NCBI RefSeq assembly: GCF_024436055.1
Contig: NZ_JANFNH010000064.1
Location: 1-32,515 of the forward strand
Reading direction: 5' to 3'
Length of the DNA stretch: 32,515 nt
DNA from: Streptantibioticus rubrisoli
Lineage (GTDB): Bacteria > Actinomycetota > Actinomycetes > Streptomycetales > Streptomycetaceae
This document shows, piece after piece, positions 1 to 7,277 of this stretch (within the stretch, counting starts at the first letter, position 1; every line of letters begins with the position of its first letter). The translations under genes and the position numbers were made by a program. A model generated the notes under the pieces. The model ran no database searches, was not told the DNA's origin, and was given only the letters and a program-made list of their open reading frames with translations.

Positions 1-72
1 GGGGGGGCGCCCGCCCCCCCCCCCCCCCCCCGCGCCTGTCTGGCCCGTGAGGCGGATCGGAACGGCCAGTAG
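1..72. other. Low-complexity G/C homopolymer edge
   Basis: The first 31 bases are a G7 run followed by an uninterrupted 18-nt C run (14-31). No coding signal is visible before the stop codon of the hydrolase gene at 73. A pure homopolymer of this length is unlike the rest of the window and probably marks a contig end or polishing artefact. Confidence 0.6.
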
Positions 73-897
73 TCAGCGGGCCTCCTGACCGTGGTCGGAC
101 GCGGCGGCTTCGCGTACGGCCTCGGCGATGGCCGGGAAGTCCTTGCGCAGGATCGCACCGTGGTTGCTGGCGGTCTTCGCGCTGATTCGGATGTTCGCGT
201 TGCGGGCGGTCACCGCGTCGAGGCTGGCACGTATCCGTTCCTGCTCATCGCCGCGGCTCCCGAGGGACGTCCCCGACGCAACCACATACCGCACCGGGAC
301 GGTGATGTCGTCCAGCACGGGGCCCAACTCGCGCTCGCGGGAGAGCCTGCCGAGCTCGATGTTGCTGTTCGCCTGCTGTTCGGGGGTCATTCGCGGGGTC
401 AGGCCCGTCGGGCGCAGCAGCGGCGCGAACCAGCCCATCCGCCGGAACAGCTTCCGGATCCGCTGCTCCATGGCCTCGTCGAGCCAGTCGTACGGGAACG
501 CGCCGTCGACCAGGACCGCGCCCAAGGCACGCTCCGGATTCCGGTTGGCCCAGTGTGCGGCGACGACCGCGCCATAGGACCAGCCCACCAGGAGCGCCCG
601 GTCCACACCTCTGGCCGCGAGAACGGCATCGACGTCCCGGACGGCGGCCTCGAAGGAATAGTCCGCCGAACGCTTTGACTTCTTGCCGCGGGCCCGCTCG
701 TCGTAGGTGATGTGCCGCCACCCGGGCCCCAGTTCGGCGATGACCCGCCGCCAGTAGCCCTGCGTGGCGAACTGGCCGTTGAGGTAGACCACGGCAACGC
801 CGGGGCCGCCGGTGTCGGTGACGGCCAGGGCCGTGTCGTCGACCGGGACCATGCCGGTCCATGTGGGATTGGTCGAGGAAGTGCTGTTCTTCGTCAT
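73..897 (-). CDS. Alpha/beta hydrolase
   Basis: This is a 274-residue cytoplasmic alpha/beta hydrolase. The N-terminal strand and HG-like turn lie at residues 35-45. The nucleophile elbow is GWSYG at 105-109 (Ser107), and His246 in a SNHG context is the likely catalytic histidine. No signal peptide is visible. I chose the ATG at 897 because a strong AGGGGGA ribosome site lies about 5 nt upstream; the open frame runs further upstream only because GC-rich DNA lacks stops. It lies downstream of, and on the same strand as, the DUF4097 gene at 1062-1727. A large inverted repeat sits between them, so co-transcription is uncertain. Substrate unknown; such proteins are often esterases, haloperoxidase-like enzymes or epoxide-hydrolase relatives. 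Confidence 0.88.
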   Translation of the reverse strand: MTKNSTSSTNPTWTGMVPVDDTALAVTDTGGPGVAVVYLNGQFATQGYWRRVIAELGPGWRHITYDERARGKKSKRSADYSFEAAVRDVDAVLAARGVDRALLVGWSYGAVVAAHWANRNPERALGAVLVDGAFPYDWLDEAMEQRIRKLFRRMGWFAPLLRPTGLTPRMTPEQQANSNIELGRLSRERELGPVLDDITVPVRYVVASGTSLGSRGDEQERIRASLDAVTARNANIRISAKTASNHGAILRKDFPAIAEAVREAAASDHGQEAR

Positions 898-968
898 GGG
901 GTCCCCCTGGTCGCGTGAGGTGGCTTGTACGACTTCTCCAGGGCCGCGCGTGGATCGCGGGCCCGCGG

Positions 969-1048
969 GGACGGACGGCCGGGTCGTTGGCGACGCCCCG
1001 GCAGGAACCGGTCGTGGAACCGGTCGTGGTGGGCCCGGCCGTCCGTCC
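969..1048 (-). terminator. Long inverted repeat after DUF4097 gene
   Basis: Perfect 15-bp arms lie at 969-983 and 1034-1048, just past the stop of the DUF4097 gene (1062, minus strand). The 50-nt loop contains a 12-bp tandem duplication, GGAACCGGTCGT, at 1004-1015 and 1016-1027. No U-tract follows. It may terminate or attenuate transcription before the hydrolase gene. Confidence 0.45.
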
Positions 1049-1061
1049 TGGTTCGGCTTGT

Positions 1062-1727
1062 TCAGAGGCTGCGGGCGGTGATGTCGCCGTAGGAGGTGGT
1101 GGCGCGGATGTCGAGGTCGGCGGTGCCGTTGTTCTTGAGGGCGTTGCTGATGCGGCCGTGGCCGGTGCTGGCGTCCAGGGCGGCCGAGACTCCGGCGGCG
1201 GCGCCGATCGAGATGTCGCCGGACTGGGTGCTGAGCACGACCATGCCGCCCACGGCCTCGGTGATCCGGATGTCGCCCCTTGCGGTGCTGATCTCCGCGG
1301 GGCCGCCCAGCCTGCCGACCTCGATGTCGCCGTCGACCGCGGTGAGGCGGACGCTCGCGGCCTCGTCGATCTTGATCTGCCGGTACGCGCCTTCGAAGAC
1401 GATGTCGCCGAGGCGGCCGACGCCGCGGAGTTCGCAACTGGCGGTCCTGGCCTCGATGCGGGAGCCGACGGGCAGCTTGACGGTGACCTCCAGGGATCCG
1501 GAGGGGCCGAGGATCTGGTTCTTGGGCTCGGAGGTGCTGATCCGCAGGACGCCGTCGGCGTAGGCGACGGCGGTCTGCTCGGCGGCCTTGATGTCGCGGC
1601 TCTTGGAGGGGTTGGCGGGCAGGACCTCGACGGCGGTGTCGGCGCGGTCGGCGGCGATCAACTGGATGCGTCCAGCCGGGATGTCCAGGACGACGCGGAT
1701 CGGGGCGGGGGTGTCGAACTTCTGCAT
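1062..1727 (-). CDS. DUF4097 beta-strand repeat protein
   Basis: This 221-residue protein is built from repeating short beta strands with G-D-I and G-x-I turn motifs (for example VDGDIEVGRL, ARGDIRITEA, QSGDISIG, SYGDITAR), typical of the DUF4097 putative adhesin/beta-helix family. There is no signal peptide or membrane segment, so it is probably cytoplasmic. The ATG at 1727 has a good AGGAGA site about 6 nt upstream and begins MQKFDTP, matching the start MPSFDTP of the second DUF4097 protein at 4835-5680. It is divergent from the HTH/MarR regulator at 1964, which probably controls it through the palindrome-rich region between them. Biochemical role unknown for this family; members often sit beside ABC exporters and regulators. 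Confidence 0.88.
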   Translation of the reverse strand: MQKFDTPAPIRVVLDIPAGRIQLIAADRADTAVEVLPANPSKSRDIKAAEQTAVAYADGVLRISTSEPKNQILGPSGSLEVTVKLPVGSRIEARTASCELRGVGRLGDIVFEGAYRQIKIDEAASVRLTAVDGDIEVGRLGGPAEISTARGDIRITEAVGGMVVLSTQSGDISIGAAAGVSAALDASTGHGRISNALKNNGTADLDIRATTSYGDITARSL

Positions 1728-1750
1728 CGTGCTCTCCTGTGCTCGTCGGT

Positions 1751-1770
1751 CGTTTCTGACGTCAGAAACG
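1751..1770. promoter_or_regulatory. Perfect 20-bp palindrome, candidate operator
   Basis: CGTTTCTGACGTCAGAAACG is a perfect palindrome lying 24 nt upstream of the DUF4097 start and within the region shared with the divergent regulator. It is a good candidate for a dimeric repressor site, most simply the regulator encoded at 1964-2725. Confidence 0.6.
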
Positions 1771-1773
1771 CTA

Positions 1774-1899
1774 CGTTGCTTTCTGGGTTCCGGCAACGCG
1801 CCTGTTGCATGAAATTGGAATAAAGCCAGGTGAGAGTAGTAAAACTGTTGCAATGGGCTGGCGAGTAACGCAACGAAGCCTCTCGATCGTTGCAATGGG
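1774..1899. repeat. GTTGC/GCAAC word cluster
   Basis: Six GTTGC or GCAAC words occur in 126 bp: CGTTGC at 1774 with GCAACG at 1793 (an inverted pair), then GTTGC at 1804, 1847 and 1889, and GCAAC at 1870. Two are extended exact 11-mers, GTTGCAATGGG, at 1847-1857 and 1889-1899. These are 42 bp apart, about four helical turns. A role as regulator half-sites is inferred. Confidence 0.45.
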
Positions 1900-1963
1900 T
1901 GAGAGGTGAACGCTATGGTGAGGGCGTCAGGGGCCACCACAAAAGACCACCGAGGAGATTGCG

Positions 1964-2725
1964 ATGCCGGGAGGCAGGCTCACCCAGCAGGAACGCCAGC
2001 AGATCGCGCTGGGGCTGGCCGACGGCCTCCCGTACGCCGAGATCGCCCGACGCCTCGACCGGCCGACCTCGACGGTCACGCGCGAGGTGATGCGCAACGG
2101 CGGTCCCACCGCCTACCGTGCCGACCTGGCCCACCGCGCCACCGAACGCCGCGCTCACCGACGCAGGCCCGCCGCCTCATCCCGAGGACCGGAGGCAGCC
2201 CCACAGCCCCACGGACGCGACGCCGAGGCGGTGGCCGAGTACCAGGAGAGGCTCACCACCGTCTTCATGGTGTCGGGCCTGCCCAAGATGACGGCCCGAG
2301 TGCTGGCCTGCCTCTACGTCACCGACGCGGGCAGCCTCACCGCCTCCGAACTCGCCCAGCGCCTCCAGGTCAGCCCGGCGTCCATCTCCAAAGCGATCAC
2401 GTTCCTCGCGGACATGGACCTGGTTCGCCGGGAACGCGACGAACGGCGCCGCGAGCGCTACTTCGTTGACGACGACCTCTGGTACCAGTCGATGATCCGC
2501 AGTGCCCGATCCAACGACCAGGTCGTCGAAACCGCACGGCAGGGCGTCGGCGTCCTCGGTCCCGGCACCCCGGCCGCCACCCGCCTTGAGAACGTCGCCC
2601 GCTTCCTCGACTTCGTCTCCGAGAGCCTCATCCGCGCCGCGGAGCAGGCCCGCGAGATCCTCTACACCAGACCCGAAACGCCGACCACGGACCAGCCCGC
2701 ACCGCCCGCCGTTCCGGCCCCGTAG
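1964..2725 (+). CDS. HTH_38–GbsR/MarR fusion regulator
   Basis: This 253-residue regulator appears to carry two DNA-binding modules. Residues 6-60 (LTQQERQQIALGLADG...YAEIARRLDRPTSTVTREV) match the helix-turn-helix at the N terminus of IS30-type transposases. Residues 88-200 look like a GbsR/MarR winged helix: LTASELAQRLQVSPASISKAI followed by a basic wing DERRRERY. A Pro/Arg-rich linker (64-85) joins them, and the tail is Pro-rich. The ATG at 1964 has GAGGAGA 6 nt upstream. It is divergent from DUF4097, with 236 bp of palindromic intergenic DNA between. No transposase catalytic domain is present, so the N-terminal module seems to have been co-opted as a DNA reader. Ligand unknown. Confidence 0.87.
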   Translation: MPGGRLTQQERQQIALGLADGLPYAEIARRLDRPTSTVTREVMRNGGPTAYRADLAHRATERRAHRRRPAASSRGPEAAPQPHGRDAEAVAEYQERLTTVFMVSGLPKMTARVLACLYVTDAGSLTASELAQRLQVSPASISKAITFLADMDLVRRERDERRRERYFVDDDLWYQSMIRSARSNDQVVETARQGVGVLGPGTPAATRLENVARFLDFVSESLIRAAEQAREILYTRPETPTTDQPAPPAVPAP

Positions 2726-2932
2726 CGGCGACGGCGACGGCGGCGACACCGTCGCGCTCTGTGGGCGCGGCGCGAGTTCAGGCCCGGGAGGTCAGCGAGA
2801 TCGGCGAGATCGGCGGCGCGGGCGCGGCAGGTATGGGGAAACGCCGGTGGGCGGCGTACGCCGACGTGGGGTCGGAGTGCGCCGCCCTGGAGTGGGGCGA
2901 GGTGCGGGCCGCGGCCCGTGAGTTGCTGGTCG

Positions 2933-3751
2933 CTACTTCGGGTCGCGGGTGAACAGTGACTTGGACCAGAAGTAGCCGAGCACGGCCAGCCCCAGGCACC
3001 AGCCGACTGCCAGCCACCCGTTGTCGCCGATCCCGGTGCCCAGCAGCAGCCCGCGCAGCGTCTCGATGGCCGGGGTGAACGGCTGGTACTTGGCGATCGG
3101 CTGGAACCAGCCCGGCATCGCGTGGACCGGCACGAAGGCGCTGGACAGCAGCGGTAGGACCATCAGCGGCAGCGCGTTGTTGCTGGCCGCCTCGGCGTTC
3201 GGGCTGGACAGGCCCATCCCGACCGCGATCCAGGTGAGCGCCAGGGCGACGAGCGCCAACAGCCCCACCGCCAAGAGCCAGTCCACGGCGGTGGCATGCG
3301 TGGCCCGGAACCCGATGGCCACCGCGACGGCCCCGACGAGGACCACGCTCATCACGCACTGCAGCACGCTGCCGATGACGTGTCCGATGAGCACCGAGCC
3401 GCGGTGGATCGCCATCATGCGGAAGCGGGCGATGATGCCCTCGTTCATGTCCGTGGCGACGGACACCGCGCTGCCGATCGTGGTGCCGCCGATGGTCAGC
3501 AACAGGATGCCCGGGACGATGTACGCGAGGTACTCGGACCGGTCCGCCCCGCCGTGCCCGATGCCCGCGCTCATCACGTCGCCGAAGATGTAGACGAAGA
3601 GCAACAGCAGCATGACCGGTGTGAGCAGCAGGTTGAGCGTCATGGACGGGTAGCGCCGCGCGTGCAGCAGGTTCCGCCGCAGCATCGTCGACGAGTCGCG
3701 CACGGCGAGGGAGATCCGGGTCGGGCGGGCGGGAGCCAGGGGGGAGCTCAT
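2933..3751 (-). CDS. ABC-2 type exporter permease (DrrB-like)
   Basis: This 272-residue integral membrane protein has about six hydrophobic helices: around 38-58, 72-98, 118-146, 157-178, 188-208 and 243-262. It has the layout of the ABC-2 (DrrB/daunorubicin-type) permeases. The internal stretch with AMPGWFQPIAKYQPFTP is typical of the family just before the last helices. Its start ATG overlaps the stop of the ATPase gene by 4 nt (ATGA, 3748-3751), so the two are translationally coupled and form one exporter. Substrate unknown; relatives export drugs, lipids or glycolipids. Downstream, the MarR-fusion gene converges, leaving about 200 bp in which I see no convincing gene. Confidence 0.93.
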   Translation of the reverse strand: MSSPLAPARPTRISLAVRDSSTMLRRNLLHARRYPSMTLNLLLTPVMLLLLFVYIFGDVMSAGIGHGGADRSEYLAYIVPGILLLTIGGTTIGSAVSVATDMNEGIIARFRMMAIHRGSVLIGHVIGSVLQCVMSVVLVGAVAVAIGFRATHATAVDWLLAVGLLALVALALTWIAVGMGLSSPNAEAASNNALPLMVLPLLSSAFVPVHAMPGWFQPIAKYQPFTPAIETLRGLLLGTGIGDNGWLAVGWCLGLAVLGYFWSKSLFTRDPK

Positions 3752-4773
3752 CGCGCAGTCTCCTTGGGCTGGTTGGTCTGCTTGGGCTGGGTGGGCTGGT
3801 TCGGCACGGTGGCGGCGGTCAGGGCGAAGAACACGTCGTCGAGGTCGGGGGTGTGCACGGTCAGCTCGTCCGCCTCGATACCGGCGGAGTCCAGCCAGTC
3901 GAGGATGGAGCGCAGCTCTCGCTGGCTGCCGTCGCTGGGGATCTGCAGCGCCAGCGCCTCGTCGTCCCGGGTGACCTCGCGCAGCGCCAGGGCGGCGCTC
4001 TGGTACGCCGACGGATCGGAGAAGCGCAGCCGGATGTGCCCGCCGGGGATCAGCCGCTTCAGCTCATCGGCGGTGCCCTCGGCGGCGATCTTGCCGTTGT
4101 TCAGCACCGCGATGCGGTCGGCGAGTTCGTCGGCCTCCTCCAGGTACTGGGTGGTGAGGAAGACGGTGACGCCGTCGGAGACGAGTTCGCGGATGATCTG
4201 CCACATGTTGTGGCGGCTGCGCGGGTCGAGGCCGGTGGTCGGCTCGTCGAGGAAGATGATCCGCGGGTTGCCGACGAGGGTCATGGCGATGTCGAGGCGG
4301 CGCTTCATGCCGCCGGAGTAGCTCTGGGCGGGCTTCCTGGCGGCGTCGACGAGGTCGAACCGCTCCAGCAGCTCGGCGGTGACCCGCCGCCCCTCGCGCT
4401 TGGACAGGTGGTGCAGGTCCGCCATGAGGAGCATGTTCTCCTCGCCGGTGATCAGCCCGTCGACGGCGGAGAACTGGCCGGTGACGCCGATCGCGGCGCG
4501 CACCCCGTCCGGGGACGTGGCGACGTCGTGGCCCGCGACCTGGGCCTGCCCGCCGTCGGCGGTGATGAGTGTGGACAGGATCTGCACGGTGGTGGTCTTG
4601 CCCGCGCCGTTGGGGCCGAGCAGCGCGAACACGGACCCGGCCGGGATGCGCAGATCGATGCCGTCGAGCACGGTCTTGTCGCCGTACGACTTGCGCAGAC
4701 CGACAGTGGAGACGGCGGCGGGCGACTGCGGACCGCTGGCTCGGCTGGACGTGAGCATGACAGATGAAGGCAT
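3748..4773 (-). CDS. ABC transporter ATPase (DrrA-like)
   Basis: This 341-residue ATPase has Walker A GPNGAGKTT (53-61), Q-loop Gln100, signature YSGGM (152-156), Walker B IIFLDEP (172-178) and the TTQYLEEAD motif (207-215) typical of the DrrA drug-exporter group, where Gln stands at the H-loop position. Residues 235-341 form the usual C-terminal accessory domain, ending in a Gln/Pro/Thr-rich tail. The ATG at 4773 is supported by GGGAGGG about 5 nt upstream; an internal Met6 is less well placed. It lies 61 nt downstream of the DUF4097 gene on the same strand and overlaps the permease by 4 nt. It powers export by the 2933-3751 permease. Confidence 0.94.
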   Translation of the reverse strand: MPSSVMLTSSRASGPQSPAAVSTVGLRKSYGDKTVLDGIDLRIPAGSVFALLGPNGAGKTTTVQILSTLITADGGQAQVAGHDVATSPDGVRAAIGVTGQFSAVDGLITGEENMLLMADLHHLSKREGRRVTAELLERFDLVDAARKPAQSYSGGMKRRLDIAMTLVGNPRIIFLDEPTTGLDPRSRHNMWQIIRELVSDGVTVFLTTQYLEEADELADRIAVLNNGKIAAEGTADELKRLIPGGHIRLRFSDPSAYQSAALALREVTRDDEALALQIPSDGSQRELRSILDWLDSAGIEADELTVHTPDLDDVFFALTAATVPNQPTQPKQTNQPKETAR

Positions 4774-4834
4774 GAGCCCTCCCGTTCGAAGGCTGAAGTG
4801 ACTGGGGAGTGGGGTGAGTTCGCGGGACCGGTGC

Positions 4835-5680
4835 TCAGGCCTTGGCGCGGAGGATGTCGATGTTTCCGTACCGGGTGCGGGCGCGGATCCTGACGGTGTC
4901 CTCGGTCTGCTCCGGGGCCTCGGAGGCGGTGAGCGTGTTGCGTACCTGGCCGGATCCCGAACTGACGTCGAGCCAGGCGGCCGTGCCGTGGCGGACGCCG
5001 ACCTCGATGGCGCCGTAGGAGGTCTCCAACTGGACGGTGCCACGGGCCACTTCGCCGACGCGCAGGGTGCCGTGGGCGGTGGTGGCGGTGACCGAGTCCT
5101 CGGCGCGGGCGATGTCGATGTCGCCGTTGGCGCCGCTCACCCGCAGCTCGCCGGTCGCGGCGCCGACGGTCGTGGTGCCGTGCGAGTTCTTCAGGACGGC
5201 GGGGCCGTCGACGGTGCCGACGCGCAGGCTGCCGGAGCTGGTGGTGATCTCGGCCATGCCCTCGACGCGGTCCACGGTGATCGAGCCGTGGGAGGCGGTC
5301 AGCTGCAGCGGGCCGGTCGCATCGAGGCGGACGTCGCCAGCCGTGGTCTTCACGCGGACCTCGCCGAGCCGCCCCTCACCGAGCAGTTGGGCCCAGGCGC
5401 CGGTCATGTCGACGCGCGAGCCGGTGGGCAGTTCGACCGTCACATCGACGGTGCCGGTGCGCCCGAGGCGGTAGCGCGGCTTGGGCGTCCTGATGGTCAG
5501 GGCGCCGCCCGCGTAGGTGACCTCGGTCTGGTCGGCCGCCCGCACGTCCAGGTCCTTCTTCGGGTCGCGGGGCCGCACCTCGACGACGGTGTCGAGGCGG
5601 TCGCCCGCGGTAAGGCGGAGGGAACCGGCCTCCACGTGGGCCGTGGCCGAGATCGGTTCGGGAGTGTCGAAAGAAGGCAT
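4835..5680 (-). CDS. DUF4097 beta-strand repeat protein
   Basis: This 281-residue beta-repeat protein has many short strands with G-x-I/L-x-V turns (SHGSITVDRV, SSGSLRVGTV, SHGTTTVGAA, ANGDIDIARA, SYGAIEVGV, RYGNIDIL). It is a paralogue of the 1062-1727 product: the first 100 residues align well (SFDTPEPI, DVRAADQTEVTYA, VTVELPTGSRV), and this copy has about 60 extra residues of repeat. No signal peptide. The ATG at 5680 has GAGGACGG about 9 nt upstream. It sits between the ribbon-helix-helix gene and the ABC exporter genes, probably in one operon. Repeat copy A (5773-5883) separates it from the ribbon-helix-helix gene. Function unknown. Confidence 0.9.
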   Translation of the reverse strand: MPSFDTPEPISATAHVEAGSLRLTAGDRLDTVVEVRPRDPKKDLDVRAADQTEVTYAGGALTIRTPKPRYRLGRTGTVDVTVELPTGSRVDMTGAWAQLLGEGRLGEVRVKTTAGDVRLDATGPLQLTASHGSITVDRVEGMAEITTSSGSLRVGTVDGPAVLKNSHGTTTVGAATGELRVSGANGDIDIARAEDSVTATTAHGTLRVGEVARGTVQLETSYGAIEVGVRHGTAAWLDVSSGSGQVRNTLTASEAPEQTEDTVRIRARTRYGNIDILRAKA

Positions 5681-5730
5681 GGCTGTACCGTCCTCATGAG
5701 TCCTTGGGGCGTCCCCGCTGGTGGGACGTG

Positions 5731-5778
5731 GTGTGGGTGAAGCGGTGTGCGGGTGAAGCGGTGCGGGCGGTGAAGGGG
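5731..5778. repeat. Short degenerate tandem repeat beside copy A
   Basis: Three head-to-tail units of 14-18 nt (GTGTGGGTGAAGCG at 5731, GTGTGCGGGTGAAGCG at 5745, and a degenerate unit at 5761) directly abut and slightly overlap dispersed repeat copy A. Confidence 0.6.
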
Positions 5779-5883
5779 CGCGGGGCTGTGTTCATGTGCG
5801 GCTCCGCCGCGTGGGCGCGACCAGCCACAGCGGCGCCGCAGACGATCGACGGCATATGGCCCCCGCACTCCGAGCGGAGCGCT
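5773..5883 (-). repeat. Dispersed repeat, copy A
   Basis: Copy of a roughly 110-nt element also found at 6639-6748, 29687-29835 and 30826-30978. Read on the minus strand it starts with GCGCTCCGC directly at the TAA stop of the ribbon-helix-helix gene. It continues through a strongly conserved core with a GCGGC-GGA-GCCGC hairpin and ends at the GCGCCCCTTC side. Its place between two genes of one apparent operon suggests an attenuator or RNA-processing role (inference). Confidence 0.85.
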
Positions 5884-6398
5884 TAGCGCACCCAGCCCGT
5901 GAAGCTCTGTGCGATGGTCTGGGTCTTCTCCGCCGTACGCGGCCGCGTGCCGCCCTCGACGGCGGCTGACACGGCGCGTACCAACCAGGCGTTCACCGAC
6001 AGGCCCGCGCGGCTCGCGGCTTCCTCGGCGCGGGCCTTGAGGTGTGCCGGTAGCCGCAGATTGACGCGGGCGGTGCCGCCCTCCTCGCCGTCGGCCGGGG
6101 CCGGGGTCGTGAGCGGTTCGGCGGGCTCGACCGGCTCCACGGCACCGCCGTCGGCGGGCGGAAGCGTCACCACGAAGTCGGGGTCCAGCCCGCGCAGCCG
6201 TACGTCGACCGAGCCGGGGGCGAGTTCGCGGGTGATCTCGTCCATCGCGGCGGAGAGCACGTTGAGCATGGTCAGCCGGGTCGCCGACTCCAGGGGAGCG
6301 GTGAGCCTCTCGGCCAGCTCGCGAGCATCTTCCCCGCCAGCTTCGGCGGCCACCGCGAGTTCACGGCGGAGGGTGTCGACATACGGGGTGAGGTCCAT
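5883..6398 (-). CDS. HicB-like ribbon-helix-helix protein
   Basis: This 171-residue protein has a helical N-terminal part (1-60), an acidic Pro-rich linker (80-108) and a C-terminal ribbon-helix-helix at 111-148 (RVNLRLPAHLKARAEEAA...SVNAWLVRAV). It resembles the DNA-binding half of HicB-type antitoxins and CopG/Arc regulators. I prefer the ATG at 6398 (MDLTPYV) over that at 6434, because the intervening 36 nt contain a near-palindrome that looks like an operator. Neither start has a clear ribosome site. No HicA toxin gene is visible next to it; the downstream genes are DUF4097 and the ABC exporter. It is more likely an operon regulator than half of a toxin-antitoxin pair. Confidence 0.82.
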   Translation of the reverse strand: MDLTPYVDTLRRELAVAAEAGGEDARELAERLTAPLESATRLTMLNVLSAAMDEITRELAPGSVDVRLRGLDPDFVVTLPPADGGAVEPVEPAEPLTTPAPADGEEGGTARVNLRLPAHLKARAEEAASRAGLSVNAWLVRAVSAAVEGGTRPRTAEKTQTIAQSFTGWVR

Positions 6399-6406
6399 GG
6401 CGTCAT

Positions 6407-6429
6407 CATGGCACCATCGTGGCGCCATG
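6407..6429. promoter_or_regulatory. Near-palindrome upstream of RHH gene
   Basis: A 23-bp imperfect inverted repeat runs from CATGGC at one end to GCCATG at the other, with only a few mismatches near the centre and in mid-arm. It lies 8 nt upstream of the chosen start of the ribbon-helix-helix gene. The related words TGGCACC and GCGCCA recur at about 6440-6465. Autoregulation is inferred from family behaviour. Confidence 0.4.
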
Positions 6430-6570
6430 TGCAAGTGCTGGATGGCACCGTGTGAGCGCCAGGGGCTAAGTCAGCTCTAACGCGCCTCTCTATCTGCGGA
6501 AACGCCGAGGGTTTGGCCTCGAATCGCCGGGGTGCCGTGCGCACCGCTGCACTTCTGGACGTGTGGGGTG

Positions 6571-6640
6571 GTGCCGGTCGGTGCCACCTGGTGTCATGTG
6601 GCGCCAGGTGGCGTCATGTGGTGCCGGGTGGTGGCCCGAA
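6571..6640. repeat. 10-nt tandem repeat array
   Basis: Seven consecutive 10-nt units share the pattern G(T/C)G(C/T)CANNTG: GTGCCGGTCG, GTGCCACCTG, GTGTCATGTG, GCGCCAGGTG, GCGTCATGTG, GTGCCGGGTG, then a decayed unit running into repeat copy B. The period equals about one helical turn. Confidence 0.65.
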
Positions 6641-6748
6641 GGGGCGCGGGACTGTGTTCATGTGCGGCTCCGCCGCGTGGACGCGACCAGCCACAACGGC
6701 GTCGCAGATGATCGACGGCACATCCCCGCACCCCCAACGGAGCGCCTA
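6639..6748 (-). repeat. Dispersed repeat, copy B
   Basis: Second copy of the dispersed element, same orientation as copies A and D. On the minus strand it begins GCGCTCCG directly after a TAG triplet, although no minus-strand gene is recognisable upstream. The conserved GCGGC-GGA-GCCGC hairpin core is present. Confidence 0.85.
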
Positions 6749-6785
6749 GCATCGGCCGGGACGGATCCGGTGGTGGGAGGTCGGG

Positions 6786-7181
6786 ATGGGTGCGGTGTTC
6801 GACGCGGGCAGGGTGCGGGAGGCGGTGCGCGAGTACGCGCTGTCGTTGCCGGAGGCGCGGGAGGAGTTTCCGTGGGGCGGCTCGGTCGCCAAGGTGAACA
6901 AGAAGGTCTTCGTCTTCCTCGGCCCCGACGAGGACGAGGACCGACTCCGCTTCACGCTCAAGCTCACGGACCAGGATGTGCACGCCGATGCGCTGGCCGC
7001 GCCCGGTGCTGAGCCCGCCGGATACGGACTCGGCAAGTCCGGTTGGGTGACCGTGCCCATCCGCGAGGGCATCCCGCCGGTGGAAGTGCTCTGCGAGTGG
7101 ATCGAGGACAGCTACCGGACGATCGCCCCGAAGCGGCTCGCCGCACGCCTGGACGCCTGCCGTCCGCAGTTGCCTTCATAG
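6786..7181 (+). CDS. MmcQ/YjbR family protein
   Basis: This 131-residue protein has the MmcQ/YjbR (double-wing-like) pattern: an N-terminal helix, ALSLPEAREEFPWG (residues 18-31), the strand segment KVFVFLG, then GKSGWVTVPI (81-90), and a C-terminal helix ending IEDSYRTIAPKRLAARL. Length is typical of the family. The ATG at 6786 follows GGGAGGTCGGG. Members are annotated as DNA-binding, but direct evidence is scant and the biochemical role is unknown. It is a single-gene unit converging with the small-gene operon ending at 7369. Confidence 0.9.
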   Translation: MGAVFDAGRVREAVREYALSLPEAREEFPWGGSVAKVNKKVFVFLGPDEDEDRLRFTLKLTDQDVHADALAAPGAEPAGYGLGKSGWVTVPIREGIPPVEVLCEWIEDSYRTIAPKRLAARLDACRPQLPS

Positions 7182-7277
7182 CCCCGGACGCCCCGAACGC
7201 CCTGGAAGCCCCGCACCTCGGCCGACCCCCCGTCGCCCACCGCCCACCCCGTGGAGCTGGCGCCCACCGGCGACCCC

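Larger units (their letters stand above)
6435..6785. other. Divergent intergenic region
   Basis: About 350 bp without a supported gene lie between the divergent ribbon-helix-helix and YjbR-type genes. It contains the 10-nt tandem array (6571-6640) and dispersed repeat copy B (6639-6748). The last 37 bp before 6786 hold the GGGAGGTCGGG ribosome site of the YjbR gene. Confidence 0.7.

Noticed and set aside
73-1437. 454-residue open frame on the minus strand extending the first hydrolase upstream
   Set aside because: The upstream 180 residues are Arg/Pro-rich frame shadow overlapping the DUF4097 gene; the real start at 897 has a good ribosome site.
861-1823. 320-residue plus-strand open frame
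   Set aside because: Gly/Ala/Asp-rich antisense shadow of the DUF4097 gene with no domain and no ribosome site.
2761-2952. 63-residue plus-strand ORF in the convergent gap after the fusion regulator
   Set aside because: No ribosome site, no recognisable family, and it runs into the permease gene antisense. A gene remnant cannot be excluded.
6571-6640. 10-nt array as an operator array for the ribbon-helix-helix protein
   Set aside because: It shares words with the 6407-6429 near-palindrome, but similar tandem arrays flank other copies of the dispersed element, so the element-linked explanation is simpler; kept only as a repeat.
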